From the NCBI GenBank assembly GCA_001421175.1, contig LJKL01000016.1, forward strand, positions 124,001-188,000: 64,000 nucleotides of DNA, read 5' to 3'. The position numbers and the translations under genes are program-made. Every line of letters begins with the position of its first letter. The first letter of the stretch is position 1. Origin of the DNA: Methanomassiliicoccales archaeon RumEn M2. GTDB lineage: Archaea; Thermoplasmatota; Thermoplasmata; Methanomassiliicoccales; Methanomethylophilaceae. The notes beneath the pieces were generated by a model that did no database searches, was not told where the DNA came from, and was given only the letters and a program-made list of their open reading frames with translations. This document shows positions 52,675 through 63,689 of the stretch, in pieces.

Positions 52675-54087
52675 ATGGAAAACGAGAAGAGCAAAGGACA
52701 GATCCTCGAAGAGAAGCTGCTCAGCAAACCGAAGAGCCTGGGGGAGATAGAGAACACGCTCCTGGAACAGTCCCGGGAATTCTGCGAAGGCTATAAGGAA
52801 TTCCTGAGCCACAAGACTGAGCGGGAGATCGTGGACTATGTCGTTCCGATGCTCGAAAAGAAGGGCTATAAAGAATTCAGGCACGGCACCGAATACGTTG
52901 CCGGCGACAAGGTCTACATGGTCAACAGAGGGAAGACCCTCATCATGGTGACCGTCGGCAGGAGGGGGATATCGGAGGGTGCCCGCATAGGTGTCAGCCA
53001 CATAGACAGCCCCAGACTGGATTTCAAACCCAATCCTCTGTTCGAGAGCATGGGTATGGCCTACTTCAAAACACACTATTACGGCGGGATAAAGAAATAT
53101 CAGTGGTTCGCGATCCCTCTCTCCCTCCACGGCGTCGTGTGTCTCAAGGACGGGAGCACCGTGAAGATCTCCATAGGCGAGAAGGAGGACGAGCCCCGCT
53201 TCTGCGTCACCGACCTCCTGCCTCACCTGGCACAGAACCAGATGAAGAAGCCCATGGCCGAGGCTCTGGAAGGAGAGCAGATGAACATACTCGCCGGATG
53301 CTGGACATATCCCGACGATAAAGTATCTGAGAAGGTCAAGCTCAACGTGATGAGCATAATGCACGAGAAGTACGGCATAACGGAAAGCGATTTCCTGTCT
53401 GCCGAGCTCTGCGCCGTTCCTTCCTGCAAGCCCATGGACCTGGGATTCGACGGGTCCATGATCATAGGCTACGGTCAGGACGACAGGGTATGCGCCTACT
53501 CGAACCTCATGGCCGAGATAGATACGAAGGATCAGGAGTACACCACCATAACCGTATTCGCTGACAAGGAGGAGACGGGATCTGACGGCAATACAGGGAT
53601 GAGATCGACTTTCTTCAGAGACTTCCTGGAGGACTTCGTATCCGTCTACGGCGCAGAGAGCAGGCATGTTCTTCAGAAATCCGTTTGCCTGTCCTGCGAT
53701 GTCAATGCGGCGGTGGACCCGGCCTTCCCCGAGGTCTTCGAGATGAACAACTGCTCTTTCCTGAACAGAGGGCCCGTCGTTTCCAAGTACACCGGCTCCA
53801 GGGGGAAATACAGCACCAACGATGCGTCTGCGGAGACCATGGGCTTCCTGCGCAGGATACTGGATGAGAACAAGATCCCCTGGCAGGTCGGGGAGCTCGG
53901 CAAAGTCGACATCGGCGGTGGCGGCACCATAGCTTCCGAGATTTCCGTTCACAACCTGGATACTGTGGATATGGGAGTTCCGGTGCTTTCGATGCACGCT
54001 CCCATGGAAGTGGTCTCGAAGGCGGACGTGTACATGCTGTACAAGGCCATATCTGCCTTCTATGCCAGCGCTTACGTCAAAGACTAA
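52675..54087 (+). CDS. M18 family aminopeptidase
   Basis: 470 residues of the tetrahedral M18 aspartyl/leucyl aminopeptidase I family. The zinc ligands and catalytic residues are in GVSHIDSPR (His, Asp), DKEETGSDG (Glu pair) and the closing SMHAPMEV (His). A beta-barrel insertion occupies about 110-260. Trims N-terminal residues from peptides in the cytoplasm. Length is normal. It overlaps the convergent PH-domain gene by four bases. Confidence 0.92.
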   Translation: MENEKSKGQILEEKLLSKPKSLGEIENTLLEQSREFCEGYKEFLSHKTEREIVDYVVPMLEKKGYKEFRHGTEYVAGDKVYMVNRGKTLIMVTVGRRGISEGARIGVSHIDSPRLDFKPNPLFESMGMAYFKTHYYGGIKKYQWFAIPLSLHGVVCLKDGSTVKISIGEKEDEPRFCVTDLLPHLAQNQMKKPMAEALEGEQMNILAGCWTYPDDKVSEKVKLNVMSIMHEKYGITESDFLSAELCAVPSCKPMDLGFDGSMIIGYGQDDRVCAYSNLMAEIDTKDQEYTTITVFADKEETGSDGNTGMRSTFFRDFLEDFVSVYGAESRHVLQKSVCLSCDVNAAVDPAFPEVFEMNNCSFLNRGPVVSKYTGSRGKYSTNDASAETMGFLRRILDENKIPWQVGELGKVDIGGGGTIASEISVHNLDTVDMGVPVLSMHAPMEVVSKADVYMLYKAISAFYASAYVKD

Positions 54088-54911
54088 GGCAACCTGGATA
54101 TCAGCTGATCATAGGCTGCTGATGTGGCGGCGTCGCTGTTCTGGTTGAAGACCAGGACCCCTCCGGAATGGTGAACCGCCACGACCTTCCCCACATCAGT
54201 GTACCTGGCGAGAGTGTAGTCCCCGAACATATCGTTGGAGAACTCTCCGCTCTGAATGCTGAATCCGCCGAATCCCATCACACGGTGCCCCGCCCGGAAA
54301 TCATCTATGATCTCTACGCTTGATATCTCCGAATAGGCTATGGTCTCGTCCACCATGAACGATTCTACGGAGAGGTGTGTTTCTCCCACCGAAACGTTCA
54401 CGCTTCCCGAGAAGGTTAGCAGGACTGTGACGCTCAGCAATGCGATCGTCGACAGAAGTATCGCCGCAACCGTCTTCCTGCTCAGAGGTTTGAATTCCTC
54501 CTGTTCCGGATCCCCGGGTCTCCTCTTGAACCTCTCGGCCCTGTTTATGTATATCAGGGCTATCGCAGTGAACAAGAGGATCGCCACCAAAAAGACCCAG
54601 GATCGCGCAGGATCGAATTGTATGGTCTTCATGAAAAGATAGATCAGCACAGACAGAACGATGACGAAGGCCCCCGCGGCCTTCGTCACCTCTTTGACAT
54701 TTATCTTCGCCAGCCTCTCAGGGGATGCGGTGTTGAGACCGGAGACTGCTTTCGAGCCTTTCCCTGTGAGAAGATAGCTTCCGATGAGGATCAGCGGCAG
54801 CACCGCCGCAAGGGCCACAAGGCTTACTGTCGTATAGCCCAGCAGAGCCTCTGAGGCTATCAGAATCGCCGAGGTCAGCAAAGCTACGGATGCCGCTTCC
54901 CGTCTGTCCAT
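54084..54911 (-). CDS. Membrane protein with C-terminal PH-like domain
   Basis: 275 residues. Five hydrophobic helices (VALLTSAILIASEALLG, LVALAAVLPLILIGSYLL, AGAFVIVLSVLIYLFM, VFLVAILLFTAIALIYI, TVAAILLSTIALLSVTVLL) precede a beta-rich domain (HLSVESFMVDETIAYSEISSVEII, then GFGGFSIQSGEFSN) resembling bacterial PH domains linked to DUF3784-type membrane parts. Function unknown; not an enzyme by visible motifs. Confidence 0.65.
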   Translation of the reverse strand: MDRREAASVALLTSAILIASEALLGYTTVSLVALAAVLPLILIGSYLLTGKGSKAVSGLNTASPERLAKINVKEVTKAAGAFVIVLSVLIYLFMKTIQFDPARSWVFLVAILLFTAIALIYINRAERFKRRPGDPEQEEFKPLSRKTVAAILLSTIALLSVTVLLTFSGSVNVSVGETHLSVESFMVDETIAYSEISSVEIIDDFRAGHRVMGFGGFSIQSGEFSNDMFGDYTLARYTDVGKVVAVHHSGGVLVFNQNSDAATSAAYDQLISRLP

Positions 54912-54948
54912 GTTCCCGAGATTATTCGGATATTATTTATCTTTTCAG

Positions 54949-57035
54949 TCACAGGGGTGCGGGACCTGGATCCTTAACCTTATCGGATTTCATCACTGGC
55001 ACTTCCTCTGAGCTGGTCTGGCTGATCATGTTTTCGGTGTGGACCGACGGGACTCCTTTTACTCTTATCCTGTCCTCCGAGATCGCCGGGGGCACGAGCT
55101 TCCTGGCAGTGGACTTCCCGTTCTCGGTCAGAGGCAGCAGCTTCTTCAGATACTGATCCTTCTTATCCCCGTCCTTCAACGCGTACTCCAGCACATCCCT
55201 CAGATTCTCTACGAGGATTATCTCCATCCTGTCGTAGTATCTCGCCTGGATCATGACGTCCTTCTCATTCTCCTTGGGGATTATGGCTCTCTTCATGCCC
55301 GCTTCCGCAGCAGCTTCCAGCTTGGCGGTTATACCGCCGACGGGGAGAACCTTTCCGCGAACGTTCAGACTGCCGGTCATCGCCATGGTCTGATCTATCG
55401 GTATTCCCTCCATTGCGGAGATCACTGCGGTCGTTATGGTTATCGACGCGCTGTCCCCTTCCACGCCTTCATAGGTGCCGATGAACTGTATGTGTATGTC
55501 TGAATCGGTGATGTCCGTCATCGTGTACTTCTTGATGACGGCGGATATGTTCTCCACGGACTCCTTGGCTATCTCACCGAGCTTGCCTGTGGCTATTATC
55601 TTGCCGCCCTTCTTCGTCTGAGATGGTGCGACCTCTGCCACTATCGGAAGAACGACGCCTGCGAACTCGGACATGCTGGAAGAGCCGTTAAGGGCCGCAA
55701 GACCGTTGATCATGCCGACGGAAGACCCCTCGGACTTGAACAGGTTGTAGTTCTTGTGACTCTCGACAACGCGATCCGCTATCTGATTCTCGAGGCTCTT
55801 GGCGGTATTCCTGGCTATCTCCACGTCCTCGCGGGTGACGACCTTGGCGCTCCTTGCCACAGCGACATCCCCGGCCACACGGACCAGGCCGCCCAGCTCT
55901 CTGAACCTGAGAGTGAGCTTGCCCTTGCTGCCTGCACGGCGCTGGGCCTCCCTTATGATCTCTGCCACGGCATATTTGCTGAGGCGGGGATCTTCCCGTC
56001 CTTCCTTACCTCCTGGGCTACGAAACGGATTATGTTCTTGCGGTTCTCGTCCGTATCCTCCATGGTATTCTTCATGTAGACCTCGTAACCGTAGCCTCTT
56101 ATCCTGGACCTGAGGGCGGGGTGCATTCCCTCCAGAGCGTCCAGGTTCCCTGCGCATACGAGAACGAAATCCGTGGGCACGGGCTCGCTCTTCACGAGGG
56201 CCCCGGAGGACCTCTCGCTCTGCCCGGTTATGGACAGGCGCTTCTCCTGCATCGCCGTGAGTATGGCCTGCTGGGACTCCATCCTCAGCATGTTTATCTC
56301 ATCGATGAAGAGAACGCCTTTGTTGGCCTTGTGTATGGCGCCCACCTCAAGCCTGTCGTGGGACGGTGTCTCCAATCCGCCGGACTGAAAAGGGTCGTGC
56401 CTGACATCCCCCAGCAAAGAGCCGGAGTGGGATCCCGTAGCATCGACGAACGGGGGCTTCTCATTGGCCTCATGCCCTATCAGCAGTTTGGGTACGATGA
56501 TTATCTCCTGCCTCTGGTTGTTGGGGTTCCTCATAACGAGGTACAGGAAGAACGCCACGAGTATGGATATCCAGAGCAGCATCGAGTCCCTTGTGAAAAG
56601 ATAGTAGACCACACCGAGCATCACCACGCCGAATACTAGGAAGAGGAAAGAAGAGTTCTTCTGACGCTTCGCCTCTGCGGCCAGTGCCTTCTGCTCATTG
56701 ACTATGGGCCTCCCCTTCCCTGCGGGAAGCACCCTTATCCGGGGCTCATTGTAGTCCTCGGGATTGTGATATGAGATTACGTCCTGGAGCTCCCCCTGGG
56801 GAAGGAACTCCACCATGGAATTGGCCAGCATGGACTTCCCGGTGCCGGGCTCCCCGATTAACATGACGTGCCTCTTCTGGGCAGCGGCCTTCTTTATGAC
56901 ATGAACCGCCTCATCCTGGCCTATTACCTGGTCAGCCATGAGCTCGGGTATGTGGACCTCGTCAGTAGTGTTGAAATCCTGATCCTCGATCCATTCGTCG
57001 ACGGGTCCGATCTCCTCTCTCCTATTTTCTTCCAT
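54949..57035 (-). CDS. lonB: Archaeal Lon protease, LonB type (frameshift at 55986)
   Basis: The N-terminal frame (57035 to 55953) and C-terminal frame (56157 to 54949) join to about 695 residues. AAA+ Walker A is GEPGTGKS (near 60) and Walker B is LFIDEIN. Two membrane helices between them ([34 protein letters not shown]) mark LonB. The proteolytic site has Ser in EGDSASIT and Lys in [14 protein letters not shown]. One extra C in the run at 55986-55989 gives [16 protein letters not shown]. It degrades damaged proteins at the membrane. Confidence 0.92.
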
Positions 57036-57188
57036 TTAATACCCCGCTTTGAATAGTTAGTGTGCGGTCGTATAAAAAGAATTGTCTGCAAACGAATAAT
57101 GAATGTGTTCTTCCCTAAAAGAGAATATCACATACTGGCACTGTTGAGATGTTAATGCATATATAGGTCTGACGAATTGGGATTGCCT

Positions 57189-59380
57189 GTGAGAACCTGC
57201 GAACTGGACCTGTCCGAGGAGGCCCTGGAGGCTTTGAGCCGCCAAGGATTCGATGAACTCTATCCTCCCCAGGCGGAGGCTGTGCCCAAAGCTCTTTCCG
57301 GCAAGAATCTTGTTGTGTCCATTCCGACAGCCAGCGGCAAATCCCTCATCGGGTACGCGGCGGCTCTGAAGACCGTTCTCGAAAGAAGGAGGAAGGTTCT
57401 CTACATAGTGCCCCTCAAGGCCCTGGCATCCGAGAAGAGGGACGATCTCGACAGGTTCTCTGACCTGGGGATAAAGGTGGTGATGAGCACAGGGACCTGG
57501 ATTCTGAGGACCGGAGGATACATGATACGGACATCGTCGTGGCAACGTCGGAGAAGGCGGACTCCCTGATGCGCCATAAGAGCACTTGGATGGACGAGGT
57601 GGGCCTCGTCATAGCCGACGAGATACACCTCATACACGATCCCGGAAGAGGACCCACCCTGGAGGTTGCCCTTACCAAGATGATGAGGAAATCCCGGGAT
57701 CTGCAGGTCATAGCTCTGTCGGCGACGATATCCAACGCTCTGGATCTGGCTATGTGGCTGGATGCGGATCTCGTGACCAGCGAATGGCGCCCCACCGTGC
57801 TGAAGGAGGGCGTCTTCCTCGACGGCCGCATATTCTTCGACGGTCATGACGACGTTGTGATAGGCGAGGGGAAGGAACCGCTATGGATGATAATCGCCGA
57901 CACTGTCAGGAGCGGGGGGCAGTGCATAGTATTCGTAAATTCAAGAAGATCCACCGAGTCCCTTGCCTCCAAGCATTCCAAGGACATGCGGGAGCTGAGC
58001 CCGAACCCTCTCAGCGAGAAAGATGTCAAACTGCTGGAAGGGGATGCCGATACGACGTCATTCGGAAAGAAACTGGCATCCTGTGTGAAATGCGGTGTGG
58101 CCTTCCACAACGCGGGCCTGACCTACACTCAGAGGAGGTATGTCGAGGATGCCTTCAGGAGAGGGGACATAAAATGCATATTCGCAACACCGACCCTGGC
58201 CGCGGGGATCAACCTTCCTGCACGGAGGGTCATCGTCCGGGATACAGGACGGTTCGAATCCAACTCCGGCTACTCCCCCATACCTGTGATGGAGATCAAG
58301 CAGATGTGCGGAAGGGCGGGGAGGCCGGGTTACGATCCCTATGGCGAATCCGTGCTGATAGCCAAGAATGAGGATGACGCAAGGCACCTGATGAACGACT
58401 ACGTAAGATGCGCCTCCGAGAACATAATGTCCAAACTTGGCAATGAGATAGTCCTCAGAAGTCACATACTGGGTCTTATCGCCACGGGTGATGTGGGATC
58501 CGAGGAGGATATTGTCGGTTTCATAGGCGATACCTTCTTCGGCAGTGAATCCTCCATGCTCGGGGTTGAGAGCGCCGTGGGAAATGTGGTGGATTTCCTT
58601 GCATCAGAGGGGATGGTGCAGAGGGTCGGTGATGACGGTGTCACGGTACTTCCCTTCGGGAAGAGAGTCTCCGACCTGTACATAGATCCGAAATCCGCAG
58701 TGATCCTGAGGGACGCGGTGATGAAGATGAGGGCGGATACGGAGGATATTCTGATCCTGCACGCCATCGCCTCCACCCCTGACGTGATGACGCTGTACCC
58801 GCGGAAGAAGGACATGGACGGCCTGTTCGCTTTGGAAGAGAAATACAGCGGCCGTTTCCTCACGGATGTGGACGAGGATGACAATTACTCCATGGAGCTG
58901 TTCATGGCCGCTCTCAAGACCGCTGTTCTATTGGACAGCTGGATGAGCGAGGTTGATGAGGACACCATAACCGACAGCATGGGGATAGGTCCGGGGGACA
59001 TAAGATCCAGGGTGGAGAAGGCGGAGTGGATCATGTACGCCATGACGGAGATAGCCCGTCTTTTCAATCCGCCTGCGGAGAAGCGGATGAGGCCCATGAT
59101 GACGAGGCTCAGGTACGGAGTCAAGTCCGAACTGATCGAGCTCGTAACGCTCAAAGGAGTGGGAAGAGTAAGAGCCAGATCCATGTTCAATGCAGGAATA
59201 AGAAGCACCGCCGATCTGATGTACATCGACGTGGGCAAGCTTGCGGCGCTGCCTAAGATAGGACCCGCTCTGGCCAGGAGCCTGAAGGAGCAGGCAGGCT
59301 CGCCGCCTGAGGACGTGCTTCCTCCCGAAGAGATGACTGCTCCTGCGGAAGTCAAGCAGTCCCGGCTGTCCGAGTTCTAA
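57189..59380 (+). CDS. Hel308-type DNA helicase (frameshift at 57492)
   Basis: Frames 57189-57569 and 57539-59380 form one superfamily 2 helicase of about 730 residues. GTG start at 57189, with the TATA-like ATATATAGG at about 57158-57166. Motif Ia region PTASGKS (Walker A), DEIH in motif II, SAT in motif III, then RAGRPGYDPYGE in motif VI. The C-terminal part has the winged-helix, ratchet and helix-hairpin-helix (LKGVGRVRARSMFNAG). One G added at 57492-57494 gives STGDLDSEDRRIHDTD. Hel308 unwinds lagging-strand forks in repair. Confidence 0.92.
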
Positions 59381-60594
59381 GCCCCCAATACCTTCCTTAC
59401 CGCTTCCAGATCGTTAGCGCAGGATATGGGCTTCTCGCAGTTGCTGATTATTGTGTCAGGGTCCTTCAGGGCGTTCCCGGTGCATATGCACACGACACGC
59501 TCCGATGGGTCGATTATTCCCATCTCCCTCAGTTTCCTGGCACCTGCAACGGATGCTGCGGATGCGGGCTCCACACCTATTCCCTCCTTCCTGCCCAAGA
59601 GCTTCTGTGCGGCGATTATCTCCTCGTCGGTAACGGATACGGAATACCCGTTGGTATCGTATATCGCCCTCAGGGCCTTCCTGCCGCTGATGGGATTGCC
59701 TATCCTGATCGCGGTGGCCACGGTCTCCGGGTTCTGCTCTGGAACGAAATCCTCAGCACCTTCGCTGAATGCCTTGGCTACGGGCATCGACCCGACCGCC
59801 TGTATGCCTGTGAGCATGGGCATCCTGTCTATCCATCCTATCTCCATGAGCTCCGTGAGCGCCTTGTAAACCGCCCATATATTGGCAGCATTGCCAACAG
59901 GGAGTATTATCCTGTCCGGGACATCGTAGTTCAGCTGGTCCATTATCTCGAAGAGAACGGACTTCTGACCCTCGGGGCGGTACGGGTTGATGGAATTCAG
60001 GAGGTAGATGGCCCTCATCTCGGACATCTTCCTCGCCAGGTCCAGGGCGTCATCGAAGTTGCCGTCTATGGAGAGCACCTTGGCACCGAAGAACATGGCC
60101 TGTGCCAGCTTGCCTGCGGCCACCTTGCCCGACGGCAGGAAGACGGCGCACTTCAGCCCGGCCTTGGCCGCATACGCGGCAAGGCTGGCGGATGTGTTCC
60201 CCGTGGATGCGCATCCGACGATCTTTGCACCTATCTCCACTGCGTGGGAAACGCCTATCGTCATCCCGCGGTCCTTGAAGGACCCGGTGGGATTCGCACC
60301 CTCGTACTTCACATACAGGTCCTTTATCCCTATCTCCTTCCCCAGGGCTGAGGTCTTGTAGAGCGGGGTGCCCCCTTCCTTTATTGTGACGGCGTTCTTC
60401 TTATCCACGGGCATGAAGGGCGCATATCTCCAAACGCCTATCGGCTCAGAGCGCAGATCCTCCGGGGACATCCCCTTCAGAGGCTCCAGGTCCATTTTTA
60501 TCGTGAGCAGACCGCCGCAGTCCGGACACGTGTAAGCGTACATGTCCGTGATCTCGCGTCCGCAGTCCCAGCACAGAATCTTGTGAGCAGCCAT
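59377..60594 (-). CDS. thrC: Threonine synthase
   Basis: 405 residues from the ATG at 60594. N-terminal zinc-type CWDCGRE and CPDCGG precede the PLP fold. The PLP Lys is in GSFKDRGM and the phosphate-binding loop in GCASTGNTSASLAAYA. Converts O-phosphohomoserine to threonine. It lies two bases after the homoserine kinase stop, forming a thrB-thrC pair, and overlaps the hel308 end by four bases. The longer start at 60645 would overlap thrB. Confidence 0.93.
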   Translation of the reverse strand: MAAHKILCWDCGREITDMYAYTCPDCGGLLTIKMDLEPLKGMSPEDLRSEPIGVWRYAPFMPVDKKNAVTIKEGGTPLYKTSALGKEIGIKDLYVKYEGANPTGSFKDRGMTIGVSHAVEIGAKIVGCASTGNTSASLAAYAAKAGLKCAVFLPSGKVAAGKLAQAMFFGAKVLSIDGNFDDALDLARKMSEMRAIYLLNSINPYRPEGQKSVLFEIMDQLNYDVPDRIILPVGNAANIWAVYKALTELMEIGWIDRMPMLTGIQAVGSMPVAKAFSEGAEDFVPEQNPETVATAIRIGNPISGRKALRAIYDTNGYSVSVTDEEIIAAQKLLGRKEGIGVEPASAASVAGARKLREMGIIDPSERVVCICTGNALKDPDTIISNCEKPISCANDLEAVRKVLGA

Positions 60595-60596
60595 AT

Positions 60597-61526
60597 TCAA
60601 ACCTTCCTGCATCCTCTTCCCCATGCTGTTATCCATGAGTCGCATCTCATACCGTTCTCTTTGTAAAGGTTGACTATGCCTTCCGCAATAGCCTTTCCGT
60701 CAGTCTCCTTCTTGTTGAAGAAGGATATCACACAGGGTCCGGACCCTCCCAGGAAGGATGCTTTCGCACCCAATCCCATGGCAATCTTCTCCGCATCCCT
60801 GAGATGCGGTACCAGGTGCGTCCTGGCAGGTTCGAAGACCGCGTCCTGGGCGGATCTTCCTATGAGCTCTATGTCGCCCACGGTCATGGCGTACGCCATA
60901 CAGGATGCGTTACCTACGTGGAACACGAGATCCTTCACCGGTACGTTTTGAGGAAGGACCCTTCTGCTCTCCTTCGTAGCCACCATAACATCCGGCATTG
61001 CCACAACCACGCCCAGGTCCTTGGGCGGCTCTATGGATACGACCTCGAAGGGCTGATAGGATCTGATTATGGTGAAACCGCCCATTATGCACGGTGCCAC
61101 GTTATCGGCATGGAAGCCACCTGAGGTCACGTCCTCGGCGTGTGCCGCGCAGAGCACCAGCTCCGTCTCCGTGAGCTTCTTGTCCGTGAGCAGGTGAGCT
61201 GCATAGGCGCCCCCGGCCGCGGATGCGCCTGAGGAGCCGATTCCGCTGCAGGGCCTGATCCCCTTCTTTATCCTGAGCTCTATGCCGAAATCCGCATCGG
61301 TCCTCCTGAGGACCTCCTCCGCAGCTATTCCCACGGAATTGAGCTTGGAATCACACGGTATCGTATCGGAGCCGGGTCCTGATACACTTGTTATGCTGAC
61401 ACCGGAATCGATCCTCCTGGCCTCTATCGTATCGAAGGGCTCCTGCAGAGCCATGCCGAATATGTCGAAGCCTGGGCCTATGTTCGAGATAGTAGCCGGA
61501 GCAGAAACCTTTACCCATTCTCCCAT
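60597..61526 (-). CDS. thrB: Homoserine kinase
   Basis: 309 residues of the GHMP kinase family. N-terminal SAPATISNIGPGFDIFGMAL, the ATP-binding GIRPCSGIGSSGASAAGG (P-x3-G-x-G-SS), and a C-terminal GLGAKASFLGGSGPCVISF are all as expected. Phosphorylates homoserine for ThrC, which is encoded next. Full length, ATG start at 61526. Confidence 0.93.
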   Translation of the reverse strand: MGEWVKVSAPATISNIGPGFDIFGMALQEPFDTIEARRIDSGVSITSVSGPGSDTIPCDSKLNSVGIAAEEVLRRTDADFGIELRIKKGIRPCSGIGSSGASAAGGAYAAHLLTDKKLTETELVLCAAHAEDVTSGGFHADNVAPCIMGGFTIIRSYQPFEVVSIEPPKDLGVVVAMPDVMVATKESRRVLPQNVPVKDLVFHVGNASCMAYAMTVGDIELIGRSAQDAVFEPARTHLVPHLRDAEKIAMGLGAKASFLGGSGPCVISFFNKKETDGKAIAEGIVNLYKENGMRCDSWITAWGRGCRKV

Positions 61527-61625
61527 TTGACCACTTAGTCCTATGACCCTCGTACTGCTGGAAAGTTCATAAAGCTATTCACGCAGGCGAGATAGGTTAA
61601 AAACCGATACGGTATTGTCGGCGGC

Positions 61626-62090
61626 ATGGACTTCTCCGTTGTCGGCCTGACGGGCGGCCGCCCCTTCTCCGTCACTGCGGACCACTTCCGCTCTCTGGGA
61701 GGGGAAGCCGTGCTGTTCGATCCCGATATGATCTGCGGCCCGGCGCATCTGCTGTCCGCCGCTGAGCATGCCGAGAGAGCCTTCAGCAACGGCACCAACA
61801 GATCCAAGACCCTGGCCACCGAGATCATATTGTATGCGGCGGGGGACAGGCAGATCTCGAAGGCGATGAGGAAGATGAACCCGAAGGATCCCGAAGGACC
61901 TGTGGCTGCACTGATCATCGGCTTAAGCGACCTGAGACTGGAGGCCATAGGTGCCGAGAGATGTGATCATATCCTCGAAGCCAGCATCGACAAGGCAAGG
62001 GCCCTCGGAATAGACATCTACGGCAAAGGCATAGACCCGGAATCCCTGGCACTTGAGCTTGTGGCTATGCTTGAGATAGAGAAGAAGTGA
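61626..62090 (+). CDS. cgi121: KEOPS complex subunit Cgi121
   Basis: 154 residues. The pattern DMICGPAHLLSAAEHAERAFSNG, then TLATEIILYAAGDRQISKAMRKM, is characteristic of Cgi121, the KEOPS subunit that recruits tRNA for the t6A37 modification. ANN-decoding tRNAs, including the Ile tRNA here, are its substrates. Other KEOPS genes (kae1, bud32, pcc1) are not in the window. Divergent from thrB. Confidence 0.8.
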   Translation: MDFSVVGLTGGRPFSVTADHFRSLGGEAVLFDPDMICGPAHLLSAAEHAERAFSNGTNRSKTLATEIILYAAGDRQISKAMRKMNPKDPEGPVAALIIGLSDLRLEAIGAERCDHILEASIDKARALGIDIYGKGIDPESLALELVAMLEIEKK

Positions 62091-62114
62091 TTTTTAAAAG
62101 GTTTGGGAGGTCCA

Positions 62115-62519
62115 TCATTCGCAGGGCGCGAATTTGAACCCGTAATGGATCACGCCGCTGGGACTGTCCTCATCGATCTTCCTGAGAACAGCCTGAACGC
62201 GCATTCCTATCTTGATATCCTCAAGGTTCGCGTCCACTATCTGTGCCGTGAGCAGCACCCCGTCGTCAGTCCTTATCATACCGACGGCATAGGGTTTCAT
62301 GCGCCTGTTGGCCGCAGGGGCGTCATAGACTATGGAGTATGTGTAGACAGTACCTTTCCCGTCCACCTTATACTCGATCATCTTACCTATGCTGGCTCTG
62401 CGGCACTGAGGGCACATGCTGCGCTTAGGGAAGAATACCTTCCCGCATTCCGGGCATTTGGACCCCTTTATGTTGTACCTGCCCGGTATCTCCCTCCACT
62501 CTCTTGCTGTGGATGACAT
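62115..62519 (-). CDS. DUF35 OB-fold zinc-ribbon protein of the thiolase/HMGCS complex
   Basis: 134 residues. N-terminal rubredoxin-like zinc site (CPECGK and CPQCRR), then an OB fold (YTYSIVYDAPAANRRMKPYAVGMI). In archaea DUF35 proteins bridge acetoacetyl-CoA thiolase and HMG-CoA synthase, passing the acetoacetyl-CoA between them. It follows the thiolase gene with no spacing, in the exact order known for that complex. Confidence 0.9.
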   Translation of the reverse strand: MSSTAREWREIPGRYNIKGSKCPECGKVFFPKRSMCPQCRRASIGKMIEYKVDGKGTVYTYSIVYDAPAANRRMKPYAVGMIRTDDGVLLTAQIVDANLEDIKIGMRVQAVLRKIDEDSPSGVIHYGFKFAPCE

Positions 62520-63689
62520 TCAGATCCCCTCCAGTATCGATACGGTAGCTGCGGAGCCCGTTCCCCCGAGATTCAGGGTCATGCCGTATCTGGCTCCTTT
62601 GACCTGCCTTTTATCCGCGGTGCCCCTAACCTGCTCCGCGATCTCCACTATCTGGGCAACGCCTGTTGCTCCGATGGGGTGACCGCGGGCCTTCAGACCC
62701 CCGGACGTGTTTATGGCTATCTTTCCTGCGTCGAAGAGGGTCTGACCCTCGAGGAAGGCCTTCCCCCCTTTGCCCCTTCCGTAGAGTCCCAGGTCCTCGA
62801 CGGCCATGAGGCCCTCTATCGAATAGCAGTCATGGACCTCTGCGACAGATATGTCCGACGGCGAGAGCTTCGCCGCCGCGAATGCCCTTTCCGCTGCGAT
62901 CCTCGATGATGCGAAGGAGGTTATGCTGTCTCTCTGGAAAAGTGCCAGTGTGTCACTTGCCTGAGTGACCGCTGCAACCCTTACCGGGTTGTCCGTATAC
63001 TCTTTGGCCTTATCCATCGGACAGAGTATGACTGCCGCGGCACCGTCCGAGATGGGGGCACAGTCGAAAAGACCCAGCGGGTCTGCGACCATGCCGGACC
63101 TCAGGACGCTCTCGAGCTTTATCGCTTTCCTGAACTGGGCATTGGGATTCAGTGCCCCGTGAGCGTGACCGTTCACGGAGACGGAGGCGATCTCCTCTCT
63201 TGTGGCCAATCCCTCATGGATGTATCTCCTGGCTATCATGGCGAAAAGAGATGCCATGGTTGCTCCCATGGACGCCTCCCACTGCTGGTCAGCGGTGGAG
63301 TCCAGGATAGAGTTGGAGGATGCGTCGTCCACATCCGTCATCTTCTCGGCGCCTCCGACGACAACTATGTCGTGCATACCGGAAGCCACTGCCATCACGC
63401 CCTGCCTGAAGGCTATGCCCCCGGAAGCGGCTCCGGCCTCTATCCTGGTCGACGGTATGTGGTTAAGTGCGAATCCTGCATAGTCGGCTATCATGGCACC
63501 GATGTTCTGCTGGTTTATGAAGCGGCCGGCGGACATGTTCCCTATGAACAGAGCATCCACCTCGCTTCCCGAGAGGCCTGCGTCCGCCATGGCCATCATT
63601 CCTGCGTTTACACCTATGTCCCTGAAGGACTTGTCCCAGAGCTCACCGAATTTGGTGACTCCGACTCCGATCACGGCTACATCCCTCAT
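62520..63689 (-). CDS. Acetyl-CoA acetyltransferase-like thiolase, nucleophile Cys not seen
   Basis: 389 residues from the ATG at 63689, overlapping the HMG-CoA synthase stop (ATGA). Thiolase fold with [27 protein letters not shown] and the [14 protein letters not shown] His motif. In the usual ACASGG nucleophile loop, this protein reads EAGAASGG, with Ala at residue 87 where Cys is expected. Either it does not make the classical acyl-enzyme, or a paralogue supplies activity. Its operon place is that of the acetoacetyl-CoA-forming enzyme of the mevalonate route. Confidence 0.85.
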   Translation of the reverse strand: MRDVAVIGVGVTKFGELWDKSFRDIGVNAGMMAMADAGLSGSEVDALFIGNMSAGRFINQQNIGAMIADYAGFALNHIPSTRIEAGAASGGIAFRQGVMAVASGMHDIVVVGGAEKMTDVDDASSNSILDSTADQQWEASMGATMASLFAMIARRYIHEGLATREEIASVSVNGHAHGALNPNAQFRKAIKLESVLRSGMVADPLGLFDCAPISDGAAAVILCPMDKAKEYTDNPVRVAAVTQASDTLALFQRDSITSFASSRIAAERAFAAAKLSPSDISVAEVHDCYSIEGLMAVEDLGLYGRGKGGKAFLEGQTLFDAGKIAINTSGGLKARGHPIGATGVAQIVEIAEQVRGTADKRQVKGARYGMTLNLGGTGSAATVSILEGI

